From assembly GCF_001543145.1 (NCBI RefSeq), contig NZ_CP014160.1, positions 1,426,001 through 1,490,000 on the forward strand: DNA of 64,000 nucleotides. The letters are read 5' to 3'. Made by a program: the position numbers and the translations under genes. Positions 1 to 9,153 of the stretch are shown here, in pieces. This DNA is from Aerococcus sanguinicola (GTDB lineage: Bacteria; Bacillota; Bacilli; Lactobacillales; Aerococcaceae). Positions within the stretch are counted from its first letter, which is position 1. The number at the start of each line of letters is the position of its first letter. The notes beneath the pieces were generated by a model. It was not told the DNA's origin and did no database searches. It worked only from the letters and a program-made list of their open reading frames with translations.

Positions 1-2531
1 TTGTGAGAGACCCAGAAAGCAACGAAATCATCAAAGAAACCTTCGTCAAAGATGGCGAAAAAGGTGAAAAGGGTGACCAAGGCGCTCCTGGTACACCAGG
101 CCAAGATGGTCAAGATGGAAAAGATGGTAAATCATCTTATGTTCATGTCGTGAATGGACCAAACGAAGCTGGAGAATCAGGCAGCTGGATTATCACTTAC
201 TTCGATAAGAACGGTGACGGCCAATTCACTTCTGATGAAATTGTTTCTACAGAGTTTGTAGCTGACGGTAAGGACGGCAAGGATGGTAAATCAGTCCTCG
301 CAACTACCGAACGCGGCACAAAAGCTGATGAAACAGGTAAAGATCGCCCAGGCACATGGGTAATCATTCACGAAGACACCAACAATAACGGTCAAGTTGA
401 CCCAGGTGAACGTGAAATCAGCCGTGAATTCATCTTCGATGGCACCAACGGAGCCGACGGCAAGACGCCAATCGTTGAAAGTGAACGCGTTGAAAAAGAT
501 CCAAATGATCCAAACTCTGAATCTGGTGTGAAGATCATCGTCAGAGACCCAGAAAGCAAGGAAATCATCAAAGAAACCTTTGTCAAAGACGGCGAAAAGG
601 GTGACCAAGGTACTCCAGGTCAAGATGGTCAAGACGGAAAAGATGGTAAATCATCTTATGTTCATGTCGTGAATGGACCAAACGAAGCCGGAGAATCAGG
701 CAGCTGGATTATCACTTACTTCGATAAGAACGGTGATGGCCAATTCACTTCTGATGAAATTGTCTCTACTGAATTTGTAGCTGATGGGAAAGATGGCCAA
801 GACGGTAAGGACGGCAAGTCAGTGACTGTTTCTACAGAACCAGGTCATTTCCAAGGTCAAGATGGTGTTTGGATCATTGTTCAAGATGGTGAAACAGGTA
901 AAGAACTCGATCGAGACTTTGTTGCCAACGGTAAAGATGGCAAGGATGGCAAGTCTGCAGATATTAAGACAGAAGCATTAGTGGATCCGAATGGCCAAGA
1001 AATTGGTTATAAGATTACTATTACCCATCCAGATGGTTCAAAAGAAACTCGTCTGATTAAACATGGGAAAGATGGTAAGGATGGAAAAGACGGTCGCGAT
1101 GGGAAATCCATTATTGCGACTACTGAACGTGGCGACCATAAGGGACAATCAGGTGCTTGGTTGATTATCCGCGATAGAGAGACCCTTCAAGAAATTGACC
1201 GTGAATTTATTTCTGATGGTCAAGATGGCAAATCAGCTGATATCTCATCACGAGAAACTGCAGAAGGTCTAGAAATCACCATCCACCATGCCAATGGAAC
1301 AAACCATACACACATCATCCGTGACGGTAAAGACGGCAAGTCTATAACCGCATCAACTGAACCTGGTACCTTTAACGGACAGTCAGGTATGTGGTTGATT
1401 ATCCGTGACCGTGACACGGGTCAAGAATTAGACCGTCAATTTGTGCGTGATGGCAAGGATGGACAGGACGGAAAAGATGGAAAATCACCGCTTCTAAGTA
1501 CTGAAAAAATCCTTGATTCAGATGGTAAAGAAATCGGCTTAAGTATTAAGATAACGCATCCAGATGGCTCGACTGAAACACATACCATCTACCACGGTCG
1601 AGATGGTAAGGATGGCCAAGATGGTCAAACCCCACAAATCCGTACTGAAAAAGGCAAAGATAGCCAAGGCAATGTGGGCAGATGGTTGATTATCGAAGAC
1701 GGTCATGGCAATGAAATCGTTCGTGAATTCATCCGTGATGGTCAAGATGGTAAGACCCCTTCTGCTAAAGTAGAACCTGGTAAGAATGAACATGGGGATA
1801 GTGGCCAATGGATTATTATCTTCGATGGAGATGGTAATGAAGTTTCACGCGAATTTGTTCGTGACGGCAAGGATGGCCAAGATGGTCACTCGCCAAGTCT
1901 TGAAACAGTTCCTGGTAAGAATGCAGATGGTGACAGTGGTCTATGGGTGATTGTTAAAGATCCAGAAGGTAAGGAATCGAGCCGTCACTTTATCAGAGAC
2001 GGTAAAGATGGCAGAGGAATTAAGAAGATCTATAGTAAAGATGGTCGGTTAACGATTGTGTTTACGGATAATACAAAAGAAATCCTTGAAATTCCATGTT
2101 GCCAACCTAAGTCAGAGGATCCGAAACCAGAGGATCCTAAGCCAGAAGATCCTAAGCCAGAAGATCCTAAGCCAGAAGATCCTAAGCCAGAAGATCCTAA
2201 GCCAGAAGATCCTAAGCCAGAAGATCCTAAGCCAGAAGATCCTAAGCCAGAAGATCCTAAGCCAGAAGATCCTAAGCCAGAAGATCCTAAGCCAGAAGAT
2301 CTAAAACCACAAGATTCAAGCCTAGAAAACCCTAAGACTAAAGATGGCTACACGATTACTGGGGAAACAACTTCATTTAACCGTAATCAAGCAAAAGAAA
2401 AACAAAGTGTAGTTGCCAATAGCCGCTTACCTCAAACAGGTGCAGTGTCTGGTATGTCAGCTGGAACAATTGCAGTTAGTCTATTTGTAGGTGTTGGCAG
2501 CTTAGTATTTGATCGAAAGAAAAAGAAATAG
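1..2531 (+). CDS. LPxTG-anchored surface protein with collagen-like and EF-hand-like repeats (5' partial)
   Basis: Cell-wall surface protein, probably an adhesin. The frame is open at the left edge. The apparent GTG start at 3 is the Val of an internal IIVRDPES repeat, so the true start lies outside the window. The visible ~840 residues are tandem modules of about 50-90 aa separated by Gly-Xaa-Yaa linkers (GKDGKDGK, GAPGTPGQDG). Loops such as DKNGDGQFTSDE and DTNNNGQVDPGE fit 12-residue EF-hand calcium loops. The block near 3-290 recurs near 540-810 almost unchanged. A PKPED repeat follows, likely spanning the wall, then sortase motif LPQTG, a hydrophobic segment and a KKKK tail. Known: this C-terminus is anchored by sortase A. 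Inferred: calcium may stiffen the stalk. The ligand is unknown. Confidence 0.93.
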   Translation, partial: VRDPESNEIIKETFVKDGEKGEKGDQGAPGTPGQDGQDGKDGKSSYVHVVNGPNEAGESGSWIITYFDKNGDGQFTSDEIVSTEFVADGKDGKDGKSVLATTERGTKADETGKDRPGTWVIIHEDTNNNGQVDPGEREISREFIFDGTNGADGKTPIVESERVEKDPNDPNSESGVKIIVRDPESKEIIKETFVKDGEKGDQGTPGQDGQDGKDGKSSYVHVVNGPNEAGESGSWIITYFDKNGDGQFTSDEIVSTEFVADGKDGQDGKDGKSVTVSTEPGHFQGQDGVWIIVQDGETGKELDRDFVANGKDGKDGKSADIKTEALVDPNGQEIGYKITITHPDGSKETRLIKHGKDGKDGKDGRDGKSIIATTERGDHKGQSGAWLIIRDRETLQEIDREFISDGQDGKSADISSRETAEGLEITIHHANGTNHTHIIRDGKDGKSITASTEPGTFNGQSGMWLIIRDRDTGQELDRQFVRDGKDGQDGKDGKSPLLSTEKILDSDGKEIGLSIKITHPDGSTETHTIYHGRDGKDGQDGQTPQIRTEKGKDSQGNVGRWLIIEDGHGNEIVREFIRDGQDGKTPSAKVEPGKNEHGDSGQWIIIFDGDGNEVSREFVRDGKDGQDGHSPSLETVPGKNADGDSGLWVIVKDPEGKESSRHFIRDGKDGRGIKKIYSKDGRLTIVFTDNTKEILEIPCCQPKSEDPKPEDPKPEDPKPEDPKPEDPKPEDPKPEDPKPEDPKPEDPKPEDPKPEDPKPEDPKPEDLKPQDSSLENPKTKDGYTITGETTSFNRNQAKEKQSVVANSRLPQTGAVSGMSAGTIAVSLFVGVGSLVFDRKKKK
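2121..2300 (+). repeat. 15-bp tandem repeat encoding PKPED
   Basis: One divergent copy (2121-2135) is followed by eleven identical 15-bp copies (2136-2300). Each encodes Pro-Lys-Pro-Glu-Asp within the wall-spanning region of the surface protein. The perfect identity at DNA level implies recent expansion and likely length variation between strains. Confidence 0.95.
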
Positions 2532-2550
2532 TTTAGGTATTTAGATAAAG

Positions 2551-2581
2551 CTGTGTCGATAATCATCGGCACAGTTTTTTT
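2551..2581 (+). terminator. Rho-independent terminator of the surface-protein gene
   Basis: A 10-bp stem (CTGTGTCGAT / ATCGGCACAG, one G-T wobble) with an AATC loop is followed by seven T. It lies 20 bases after the stop codon. Confidence 0.9.
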
Positions 2582-2708
2582 CATATCAAAGAAATATTAC
2601 ATTCTAGTAGTTATAAGTACAGCTTAATCCCCCTTCAATTTAACTTGTTATTTTAATCACAAACAATGTGATAAACTGAGATTAAAGAAAATATAGGAGG
2701 TAAAAAGG

Positions 2709-3938
2709 ATGTCAAAAAAATTAACTGATACGATTACTTTTCGTCATGGGGCACAGGTAAATAATCGCATTGTGCAACCCCCAATGTTAACTAACTCTGG
2801 TAAGAATGATGGGTATGTAACAGAGGACACTCTTAATTATTACAGTGCGCGCTCACAATCTGCAGGAATGGTGATTGTAGAATATAGTTATGTAAGTTTT
2901 GCAGGCGGACCATCGCGTTCATGGGCAGATGATCGGGAACAACTCGGTTTTTACAATGATTCTTACATCGAAGGTATGACTAAGATTGCTCAAACTCTTA
3001 AGAAAGATGGTAATAAGGCCATTCTTCAATTAGCGCATTCGGGACGAGAATCGAATTGGCGTGCTCAGCAAGGGGAGAAGGTCTATGCTCCATCTTCGTT
3101 TGATTTTGGCTTTTTAGATTATGAAGTGGAAGAGCTGACGGAAGCTGATATTTTTGCAGTCATTGATGACTTTGTCCAAGCAGCTAAGCGGGCAGTAGCT
3201 TGTGGTTTTGATGGTATTGAAATCCATGGGGCCAACCACTATCTGCTTCAACAATTTTTCTCAAAATGGTCTAATCGCCGTCAAGATAAATGGGGCGGAA
3301 ATTTAGAAAATAGAATGCGTTTTATTGTGACTCTTGTTGAACGTGTTTTTCAATCCTTGGAGGAAACGGCGCCAAAAGATTTTATTGTCGGCTATCGTAT
3401 CTCACCAGAAGAAATTCATGGCGAAACAGTAGGCTATGATTATAAGGAGGCTAAGCAATTGGTTGCCTACTTAACGGAAAATTTTGAATTTGACTATATT
3501 CACCTTTCTCTACCAGCTTATAATAGCAAGCCAGCGGGCGAGGAGAAAACCTATGCTGAGCTTTTTGACGATGTGATTGCTGAAGATACGAAAAAGATTA
3601 TTGTCGGTAATGTGATGTCTGAGGCTGATGCTGAAGATGCCCTCCAATATACAGATCTTATTGCTGTAGGACGGGCGACATTGATTGATCCCCAATTTGG
3701 GCAAAAGATAGTTGAGGGGCGGAGTGAAGAGATTATTCATGAAATCTCACCCGAACAAGTTAAAGTTTCCCAACTAACTCCAGGTCTGATTAATCTCTTC
3801 TCAGATCCTAATATGTACCCCTTCTTACCAGGTAGAGAGTCTATTTACCATCTCCATGAAGGGGAGAGTCTCGACAAGTCAGTGCTTAAAGACGGAACAG
3901 GATCGGAATATAATTTAGATCACCTAAATAAAAACTAG
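2709..3938 (+). CDS. NADH-dependent flavin oxidoreductase, old yellow enzyme family
   Basis: A 409-aa protein of the OYE/YqjM/2,4-dienoyl-CoA reductase TIM-barrel family, expected to bind FMN and reduce activated C=C bonds with NAD(P)H in the cytoplasm. Family signs are the N-terminal RIVQPPMLTNSG segment, LAHSGR, the substrate-binding pair in HGANHYLLQQF, and RISPEE. The length matches single-domain members; there is no C-terminal FAD/NADH domain. An AGGAGG site sits 8 bases before the ATG. A LysR regulator follows in the same direction with its own promoter and may control this gene. The physiological substrate cannot be deduced. Confidence 0.88.
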   Translation: MSKKLTDTITFRHGAQVNNRIVQPPMLTNSGKNDGYVTEDTLNYYSARSQSAGMVIVEYSYVSFAGGPSRSWADDREQLGFYNDSYIEGMTKIAQTLKKDGNKAILQLAHSGRESNWRAQQGEKVYAPSSFDFGFLDYEVEELTEADIFAVIDDFVQAAKRAVACGFDGIEIHGANHYLLQQFFSKWSNRRQDKWGGNLENRMRFIVTLVERVFQSLEETAPKDFIVGYRISPEEIHGETVGYDYKEAKQLVAYLTENFEFDYIHLSLPAYNSKPAGEEKTYAELFDDVIAEDTKKIIVGNVMSEADAEDALQYTDLIAVGRATLIDPQFGQKIVEGRSEEIIHEISPEQVKVSQLTPGLINLFSDPNMYPFLPGRESIYHLHEGESLDKSVLKDGTGSEYNLDHLNKN

Positions 3939-3963
3939 CCTTCACTGATTCACCTCCATTCCA

Positions 3964-3972
3964 TGCTATAAT
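3964..3972 (+). promoter_or_regulatory. Extended -10 promoter of the LysR gene
   Basis: TGcTATAAT, a perfect extended -10 element with no good -35. An upstream in-frame ATG at 3971 overlaps this -10 box and so cannot be the translation start. Confidence 0.7.
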
Positions 3973-4003
3973 GGGGGTGAATTTTTTATGGGGAGGGGCC
4001 GAA

Positions 4004-4915
4004 ATGAACCTTGATCAGTTGCGATATATTGTTGAAATTGCTAAGACTGGAAGCATCTCTAAAGCATCAAAAAATCTTTATATTTCACAGTCTGCTCTCA
4101 GCCAATCGATTGACCAGTTAGAAGAAGAAGTAAACTTAAAACTGTTTGTTCGTGATACCAATGGGAGCCGAACAACAATAGAAGGTTTGAGGATTGTCGA
4201 CCATGCTCAATCAGTTTTAAAAGCTATGAGTAATTTGAAAGCAGAAGCTAGACAGCTACAGGATGAAAAATTTTTATCTTTTAAACTAGGGGTTTCTAAT
4301 GAACTATTCGCGCCATTTGCCTATGAAATTAATCAATTTCAAAAGAAGAATCCCAATTTTTTATTAAGTATTGTCGAAGAAAATACAAAAGATATTATTC
4401 AAGCCGTAGAGGATCAGGAGCTGGACTTAGGTTTTATTGTTATTAATCAAGCCCACTATGCCTTACTTCAAAATCTCAAGTTCACTTACTGTCTTCCTGC
4501 CCAATTTCGACTCTACATGTCGAAAGACCATCCCTTAGCTAAGAAAAAAGAAATTAGTATCGCTGATTTAAAAGCACAAAAGTTTGTCTTGTTTAAAGAT
4601 GAATATATTGATGATTTTGTTAAATTTTTTGAAATGAAGTATGGCAGCCTCAAAGTTTCTATTCGCACAACGGCTTTTAAGCTAGTGCTCGATACCTTGA
4701 GAAATAATCAGTCCATATCCGTGATTCGAGATACTCAATTCAATAACAATCTGAATCGAATAGTTATGGATGATTTGCTGAGTTTTGATTTATCACATAT
4801 CTATCCAGACCACTTTGCTCTAGGCTGGATTTCAAATCCTAAAAGAAAGTTCATGCAGTTGGAAAATGAGTTCGTTGAAGCTTTAAATCAAGGCCTTAAA
4901 AGGGTTGGAAAATAG
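4004..4915 (+). CDS. LysR-family transcriptional regulator
   Basis: A 303-aa regulator. The N-terminal winged helix-turn-helix (about residues 1-60: MNLDQLRYIVEIAKTGSISK, then a helix with SQSALSQSIDQLEEE) is typical LysR, followed by a periplasmic-binding-protein-like effector domain. The start chosen is the ATG at 4004, preceded by GGGAGGGG; the longer frame from 3971 overlaps the promoter. It lies 65 bases downstream of the flavin oxidoreductase. LysR proteins usually control a neighbour and respond to a small co-inducer, but neither target nor effector is visible here. Confidence 0.9.
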   Translation: MNLDQLRYIVEIAKTGSISKASKNLYISQSALSQSIDQLEEEVNLKLFVRDTNGSRTTIEGLRIVDHAQSVLKAMSNLKAEARQLQDEKFLSFKLGVSNELFAPFAYEINQFQKKNPNFLLSIVEENTKDIIQAVEDQELDLGFIVINQAHYALLQNLKFTYCLPAQFRLYMSKDHPLAKKKEISIADLKAQKFVLFKDEYIDDFVKFFEMKYGSLKVSIRTTAFKLVLDTLRNNQSISVIRDTQFNNNLNRIVMDDLLSFDLSHIYPDHFALGWISNPKRKFMQLENEFVEALNQGLKRVGK

Positions 4916-5020
4916 AGCCTGGATTGATTATCAATAAAGACTCTTGTCAGAATTTGGCAATCTTTCTCTTCTTTTATTACTTGCTCTTATTCTTTCTATA
5001 ATTATTCCTTGTTATTTCAT

Positions 5021-5050
5021 TTGCAATTCATGTAAGCGCTATATTATAAT
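5021..5050 (+). promoter_or_regulatory. Sigma-A promoter with embedded cre-like site
   Basis: -35 TTGCAA (5021-5026) and -10 TATAAT (5045-5050) are spaced 18 bp. Between them, ATGTAAGCGCTATAT (5030-5044) matches the CcpA consensus WTGNAANCGNWNNCW except at one position. CcpA repression of the glycosidase gene is inferred. Confidence 0.7.
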
Positions 5051-5080
5051 AATATCATTATCTTGAACGGAGGAATTGTT

Positions 5081-7285
5081 ATGAAGAAATCATTGCTTCT
5101 TGTTTCGGCGTGTGCCATGCTTTTGGCGGCTTGCCAGGCATCGCCGCTGAAGTCGGATGAGCAGGCCTCGTCTCAGGCAAGCGACCAGCTCAAAGTAGAG
5201 ACGGCCTACAAGTCGGAGACGGACCAGCGTGACTTGGAGGCTCGGTCGGTGGAGACCATTAGGGTGGATGGTTTGGACTTTAAGGACCTGAATAAGGATG
5301 GCGAGCTGACGCCTTATGAGGACTGGCGTTTGAAGCCTGAAGAGCGGGCGGAGAACTTGGTGTCTCTGATGTCTCCAGCTGAGAAGGCGGGCCAGATGGT
5401 AATCTATGACCTGCCCATGGGGATCTCGGCCAAGGAAGGGGAGGAAACCAGTCATGATGGGGTCTTGCTCGAAGTAGAGAAGGTCCATGAAGAGGGGCCT
5501 TTCAAGGGGCAGACCCAGTATCCAACTTCCGTGATGATCAATGACAAGCACATCCACCATTTCATTGTGCGCGAGGACGAGTCAGCGGAAGACATTGCGA
5601 CTTGGGTGAATACCCTTCAGGAAGTGGCTGAGGAAACTCCCTTAGGCATTCCAGTCATTGTCGCCTCCAACTCCCGCAATGAGAACGATAAGGCTAAATT
5701 TAATGCGGAGAGCGACAGCCACCACTTTACCCGCTTCCCAGGGACCCTGGGCCTAGCTGCCGGCGATAATCTTGATAGGGTGGAAGAATTTGCCCAGATT
5801 GGCCACCAGGAATTCCTCGCTTCTAACATCCGCAAGGGCTACATGTACATGGTGGATACGGCGACCGACCCGCGTTGGTACCGGACATATGGAACTTTTG
5901 GGGAGAATCCTGACCAGATCAGTGACTACATCCAAAAGATTATTCCTGCTTATCAAGGGGAAGCCTTGAATGAGAATAGTGTAGCCTTAACGACCAAGCA
6001 CTTCCCAGGCGGAGGTGCCCGTGAGAATGGTTTTGACCCCCACTATGAAGAAGGCAAGTTCAATATCTATGCGACGGAAGGCAGCTTAGAGACCTACCAC
6101 CTGCCTCCTTTCCAAGCAGCCATTGATGCGGGGACCAGCTCTATCATGCCTTACTATGCCATTCCTTCTAATGAGAAGTCCTACACCCCGCAGGCACCTT
6201 TCAAGGGAGACTTTGAGGAGGAGATTGCTTTTGCCTACAACCATCAGTTCATCCAAGAGCTCCTGCGCGACCAGATGGGCTTTAAGGGCTACATCAATAC
6301 CGATACCGGAGTCCTCGATGAGATGGCCTGGGGTGCTGAAGATCTGGACAAGGTGGACCGGGCAGCCAAGATGCTCCAAGCGGGTTCTAGCGTGGTTTCC
6401 GGGACCAATGAAGTCGAAGTCTTCCAGGAAGCTATTGAGTCAGGCAAGGTGGATGAGAATACGGTCAACCAACGCCTAGTAGAAAGCTTGACGGAGCTCT
6501 TCCAATTGGGCCTCTTTGAAGATCCTTATGTCGAGGTGGAGGGGGCCAATGGCAAGCTGCGGACTCCCGAAAGTCTTGAAACTGCCCAAGAAGCCCACCA
6601 TGACTCGGTGGTCGTCCTCAAGAATACCGACCAAACCCTTCCGCTCAAAGAAAACCAGGTCAAAGGGAAGAAAGTCTATGTGGAAGTCTTGACCAAGGAA
6701 ATTGACCCTGAAAAGGCCAAAGAAGGCGAAGCCAAGTCCTTGGAAGAATATAATGCGGACCTCCGCCAAAAGGTTGGTGAAAGCTTCCCAGGTCTGGATA
6801 TCGTGAATGACTACCGGGAGGCCGATATCGCCCTCATCTTCGCTGAACCAGTCTCTGGTTCCTATTTCGAGGCCACCGATGACTACCTGGACCTGCAAGT
6901 CCACAAAGAGACGGAAGTGGATATCGACCACCTGAAAGACATCCGCGACCAGGTCGACCAATTGGTAGTTAACGTTAACTTTGACATGCCTTTCATTGTG
7001 GACCAGGTGGAACCACTAGCCGATGCCCTGACCGCTAGCTTCGATACCTATCTAGAAGCCATCCTGGACGTTCAAACCGGCCGGGCAGAAGCCAAAGGGA
7101 AGTTGCCGCTGACCCTGCCAGCCAACAATGCCGCAGTTGAGGTTGACGACAATGGCGTCTCCGTCTCGCCAAACGACGTCCCCGGCTATGATAAAGAGAA
7201 GCATATGGACATCCCTTATGCTTACAAGGATAGCCAGGGCAATGTGTACGAATATGGTTATGGCTTGACCTATGAGGAGAAATAG
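5081..7285 (+). CDS. Glycoside hydrolase family 3 lipoprotein
   Basis: A 734-aa exported glycosidase. The start is the ATG at 5081, behind GGAGG at 5069-5073; a TTG at 5063 in the same frame overlaps that ribosome site. Signal peptide MKKSLLLVSACAMLLAAC has a lipobox with lipidated Cys18. An EF-hand-like segment DLNKDGELTPYEDW precedes the GH3 N-domain. KHFPGGG and the INTDTGVLDE stretch follow, where Asp408 is the likely nucleophile (family members usually show SDW or TDTG here). The C-terminal half is a GH3 C-domain. Surface-anchored beta-glucosidase or beta-N-acetyl/xylosidase activity is possible; specificity is not readable. The cre-like box in its promoter fits catabolite repression. 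Confidence 0.88.
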   Translation: MKKSLLLVSACAMLLAACQASPLKSDEQASSQASDQLKVETAYKSETDQRDLEARSVETIRVDGLDFKDLNKDGELTPYEDWRLKPEERAENLVSLMSPAEKAGQMVIYDLPMGISAKEGEETSHDGVLLEVEKVHEEGPFKGQTQYPTSVMINDKHIHHFIVREDESAEDIATWVNTLQEVAEETPLGIPVIVASNSRNENDKAKFNAESDSHHFTRFPGTLGLAAGDNLDRVEEFAQIGHQEFLASNIRKGYMYMVDTATDPRWYRTYGTFGENPDQISDYIQKIIPAYQGEALNENSVALTTKHFPGGGARENGFDPHYEEGKFNIYATEGSLETYHLPPFQAAIDAGTSSIMPYYAIPSNEKSYTPQAPFKGDFEEEIAFAYNHQFIQELLRDQMGFKGYINTDTGVLDEMAWGAEDLDKVDRAAKMLQAGSSVVSGTNEVEVFQEAIESGKVDENTVNQRLVESLTELFQLGLFEDPYVEVEGANGKLRTPESLETAQEAHHDSVVVLKNTDQTLPLKENQVKGKKVYVEVLTKEIDPEKAKEGEAKSLEEYNADLRQKVGESFPGLDIVNDYREADIALIFAEPVSGSYFEATDDYLDLQVHKETEVDIDHLKDIRDQVDQLVVNVNFDMPFIVDQVEPLADALTASFDTYLEAILDVQTGRAEAKGKLPLTLPANNAAVEVDDNGVSVSPNDVPGYDKEKHMDIPYAYKDSQGNVYEYGYGLTYEEK

Positions 7286-7323
7286 GGAAAGCAATGTTCA
7301 TCAATAATATTTTCGATAGCCAA

Positions 7324-7359
7324 AAAGCCGCAGTTAAGATTATACTTAGCTGCGGCTTT
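7324..7359. terminator. Bidirectional terminator between convergent genes
   Basis: A 15-bp stem (AAAGCCGCAGTTAAG / CTTAGCTGCGGCTTT, one wobble) with a 6-base loop, A-rich before and T-rich after. It serves the GH3 gene and the leftward transporter gene. Confidence 0.85.
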
Positions 7360-7386
7360 AATTATTGGCCGTTATTTTTATTTTTC

Positions 7387-8649
7387 CTAGCCAGCCTTAC
7401 CAATAAGGAGGGCATAGATGAAGAAGAGGGCAAAGCCAAAGAGGAAAACTAGTCCAGCAATGGCTAGCGCTTTGAGCCAGCTGGGGAGATTTTGGTTCTC
7501 ACGGGTGACCAGGAGATAGTTCAAGAGGGCGAAGAAGGGGGTGGTGAGGAAGGAACCGATCATGGCGAAGCGGAGCATGGTGGCCACCTGTCCCGCAAAG
7601 AATTGGATGATGATCAGACCGATAATAGCAGTCAGAGTCATCCAGATATTCAGCGCATTTTTCCCGGATTCTTTCTTATTCAGAAGTAAACGCAGGGAGA
7701 TTTCGTTCACCCGGGAATAGCCATCGATAACGGTAATGACTGTCCCAAAGATGCAGAGGAAGGCGATGAAGGTGATCAAGTAGCGGGACCAACCACCGAG
7801 AACGGAAGCATACATGCCGACGAATTGCGAAATATACTTGGCGGAGGCAGCTTCAACAGCTTGGCCAGTCGGATATTGGATAAGAGCACCCAAGGCCACG
7901 AAGAAGACGGCCAGAATGGCGGTTCCAATGTAGCCAACGTTAAAGTCAAAGAGGGCATCTTCCGTATTAAAGTCAACTGTCTTGCGCTTCTCGGCTGACC
8001 AGAGCGAGTTGATGGCGGAAATTTCAATCGGCGCAGGCATCCAGCCGACCAGGGAGACGATGAAGGGGAGGGCGGCCAGCTGCCAAGGTGTCCGTTCCAC
8101 AAAGTCTGCACTGTACTCAGGGTGTTCGATGGCAGCGATGATGACAGCTAGGACGGTAGCGATGGTCAGGGCGGACATGATCCACTTGGCCATCCCATCC
8201 AGTAACTTATAGCCCCCAAAGAGAAGCATGGCCCAGATCAGGCTGATGAGGATAATGGACCACTGGGTGATGGTCAGAGTGATCATAGGGAAGGCGCTGG
8301 CGATAATAGCTGAACAAAGAATTGCAACGCCTGCTGTATTGACCAGGGCAAAGAAGACATTCAGGATGAAGAAGACCCAGAGATGGAACTTACCTTTTTC
8401 AGCGTAGCCCTCGACCAGGGTCTTACCGGTTTCCGCCGTATATTCTGCCCCAAAGCGGAAGAAGGGATACTTGAAGATATTAGCTAGAATAACCAGCAAT
8501 AAGAGCGACCAACCATAGGAAGCCCCAGCTTGGGTTGAAGATACAATATGCGATCCCCCCACAGCGGCAGAGGCCATGAGGATCCCTGGACCCATCGCTT
8601 TGATCTTGCTGGACCAGGTTGATTGATTTGTTGTAACGAGTTCGGACAT
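7387..8649 (-). CDS. NRAMP-related divalent metal transporter lacking the DPGN motif
   Basis: A 420-aa membrane protein with about eleven hydrophobic helices. The N-terminus (KAMGPGILMASAAVGGSHIV) aligns with the GPG...DPGN start of NRAMP carriers, but the metal-binding DPGN is replaced by VGGSH. This is a known deviant branch of the NRAMP superfamily, whose members may carry Mg2+ or other cations rather than Mn2+/Fe2+. The start is the ATG at 8649 with AGGAGAACTG upstream; a longer frame to 8733 has no ribosome site. Substrate is inferred only by family. It is monocistronic and convergent with the GH3 gene. Confidence 0.8.
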   Translation of the reverse strand: MSELVTTNQSTWSSKIKAMGPGILMASAAVGGSHIVSSTQAGASYGWSLLLLVILANIFKYPFFRFGAEYTAETGKTLVEGYAEKGKFHLWVFFILNVFFALVNTAGVAILCSAIIASAFPMITLTITQWSIILISLIWAMLLFGGYKLLDGMAKWIMSALTIATVLAVIIAAIEHPEYSADFVERTPWQLAALPFIVSLVGWMPAPIEISAINSLWSAEKRKTVDFNTEDALFDFNVGYIGTAILAVFFVALGALIQYPTGQAVEAASAKYISQFVGMYASVLGGWSRYLITFIAFLCIFGTVITVIDGYSRVNEISLRLLLNKKESGKNALNIWMTLTAIIGLIIIQFFAGQVATMLRFAMIGSFLTTPFFALLNYLLVTRENQNLPSWLKALAIAGLVFLFGFALFFIYALLIGKAG

Positions 8650-8850
8650 AATCAGTTCTCCTAACGTTAATTTTTCAGAATACTCTGAATTAGTTTCTAA
8701 AGTATAAAGAAAAACTTTTCTGAAAACAACCACTAATCTAATGTTAAGAGGCTAATAACTCGTCAATAATTAGTGCTTTAGCGAAAAAAATGGGCTGGGA
8801 GATGGATAGAAAGGGAGAAGCTGTAAAAATTCACATGCTTGATCAATTTG

Positions 8851-8879
8851 TTTACATTGTAAGCACAATGGGATATAAT
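8851..8879 (+). promoter_or_regulatory. Toxin-antitoxin promoter with palindromic operator
   Basis: -35 TTTACA (8851-8856) and -10 TATAAT (8874-8879) are spaced 17 bp. A perfect inverted repeat, CATTGT-AAGC-ACAATG (8855-8870), fills the spacer and is the likely operator for autoregulation by the antitoxin or TA complex. Confidence 0.8.
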
Positions 8880-8901
8880 CAAGCTGAAGGAGGGGGTTTA
8901 T

Positions 8902-9153
8902 ATGGCTCGAATTAATATGAGAATTGATAATGACTTAAAGGAACAAGCTCAAGAAACTTTTCAAGAAATGGGATTGGATCTGACAACAGCGATTACTTTG
9001 TTTATTAAGTATTCCGTGAATAGCGGGGAGTTACCTTTTAGGCCTGCAACCAAAAAGCAGATTGAGAATAGACAAGCGCGGGCCGAAGCAGAGAGCGGAA
9101 GCCTTCAAAGTTTTGACAATGTCGATGATTTGTTAGAGGCTTTAAATGACTAA
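8902..9153 (+). CDS. Antitoxin, RelB/DinJ family
   Basis: An 83-aa protein. Residues 1-50 (MARINMRIDNDLKEQAQETF, then MGLDLTTAITLFIKYSV) form the ribbon-helix-helix DNA-binding domain of RelB/DinJ antitoxins; the acidic C-terminus would wrap the toxin. It overlaps the toxin gene by 8 bases, typical of co-translated pairs. GGAGGGGG lies before the ATG. Inferred: it neutralises the adjacent YafQ-type ribonuclease and represses its own promoter at the palindrome upstream. Confidence 0.9.
   Translation: MARINMRIDNDLKEQAQETFQEMGLDLTTAITLFIKYSVNSGELPFRPATKKQIENRQARAEAESGSLQSFDNVDDLLEALND

Noticed and set aside
3..5. GTG as start of the surface protein
   Set aside because: It is the Val of an IIVRDPES repeat seen again near 540; no signal peptide follows.
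2056..2304. Small gene in the 15-bp repeat (LSQKI repeats)
   Set aside because: Frame-shifted reading of the PKPED repeat inside the surface-protein gene; no ribosome site.
5090..5560. Minus-strand frame opposite the GH3 gene, and similar long frames opposite other genes
   Set aside because: Codon shadows of well-supported genes, with no ribosome sites or family features.
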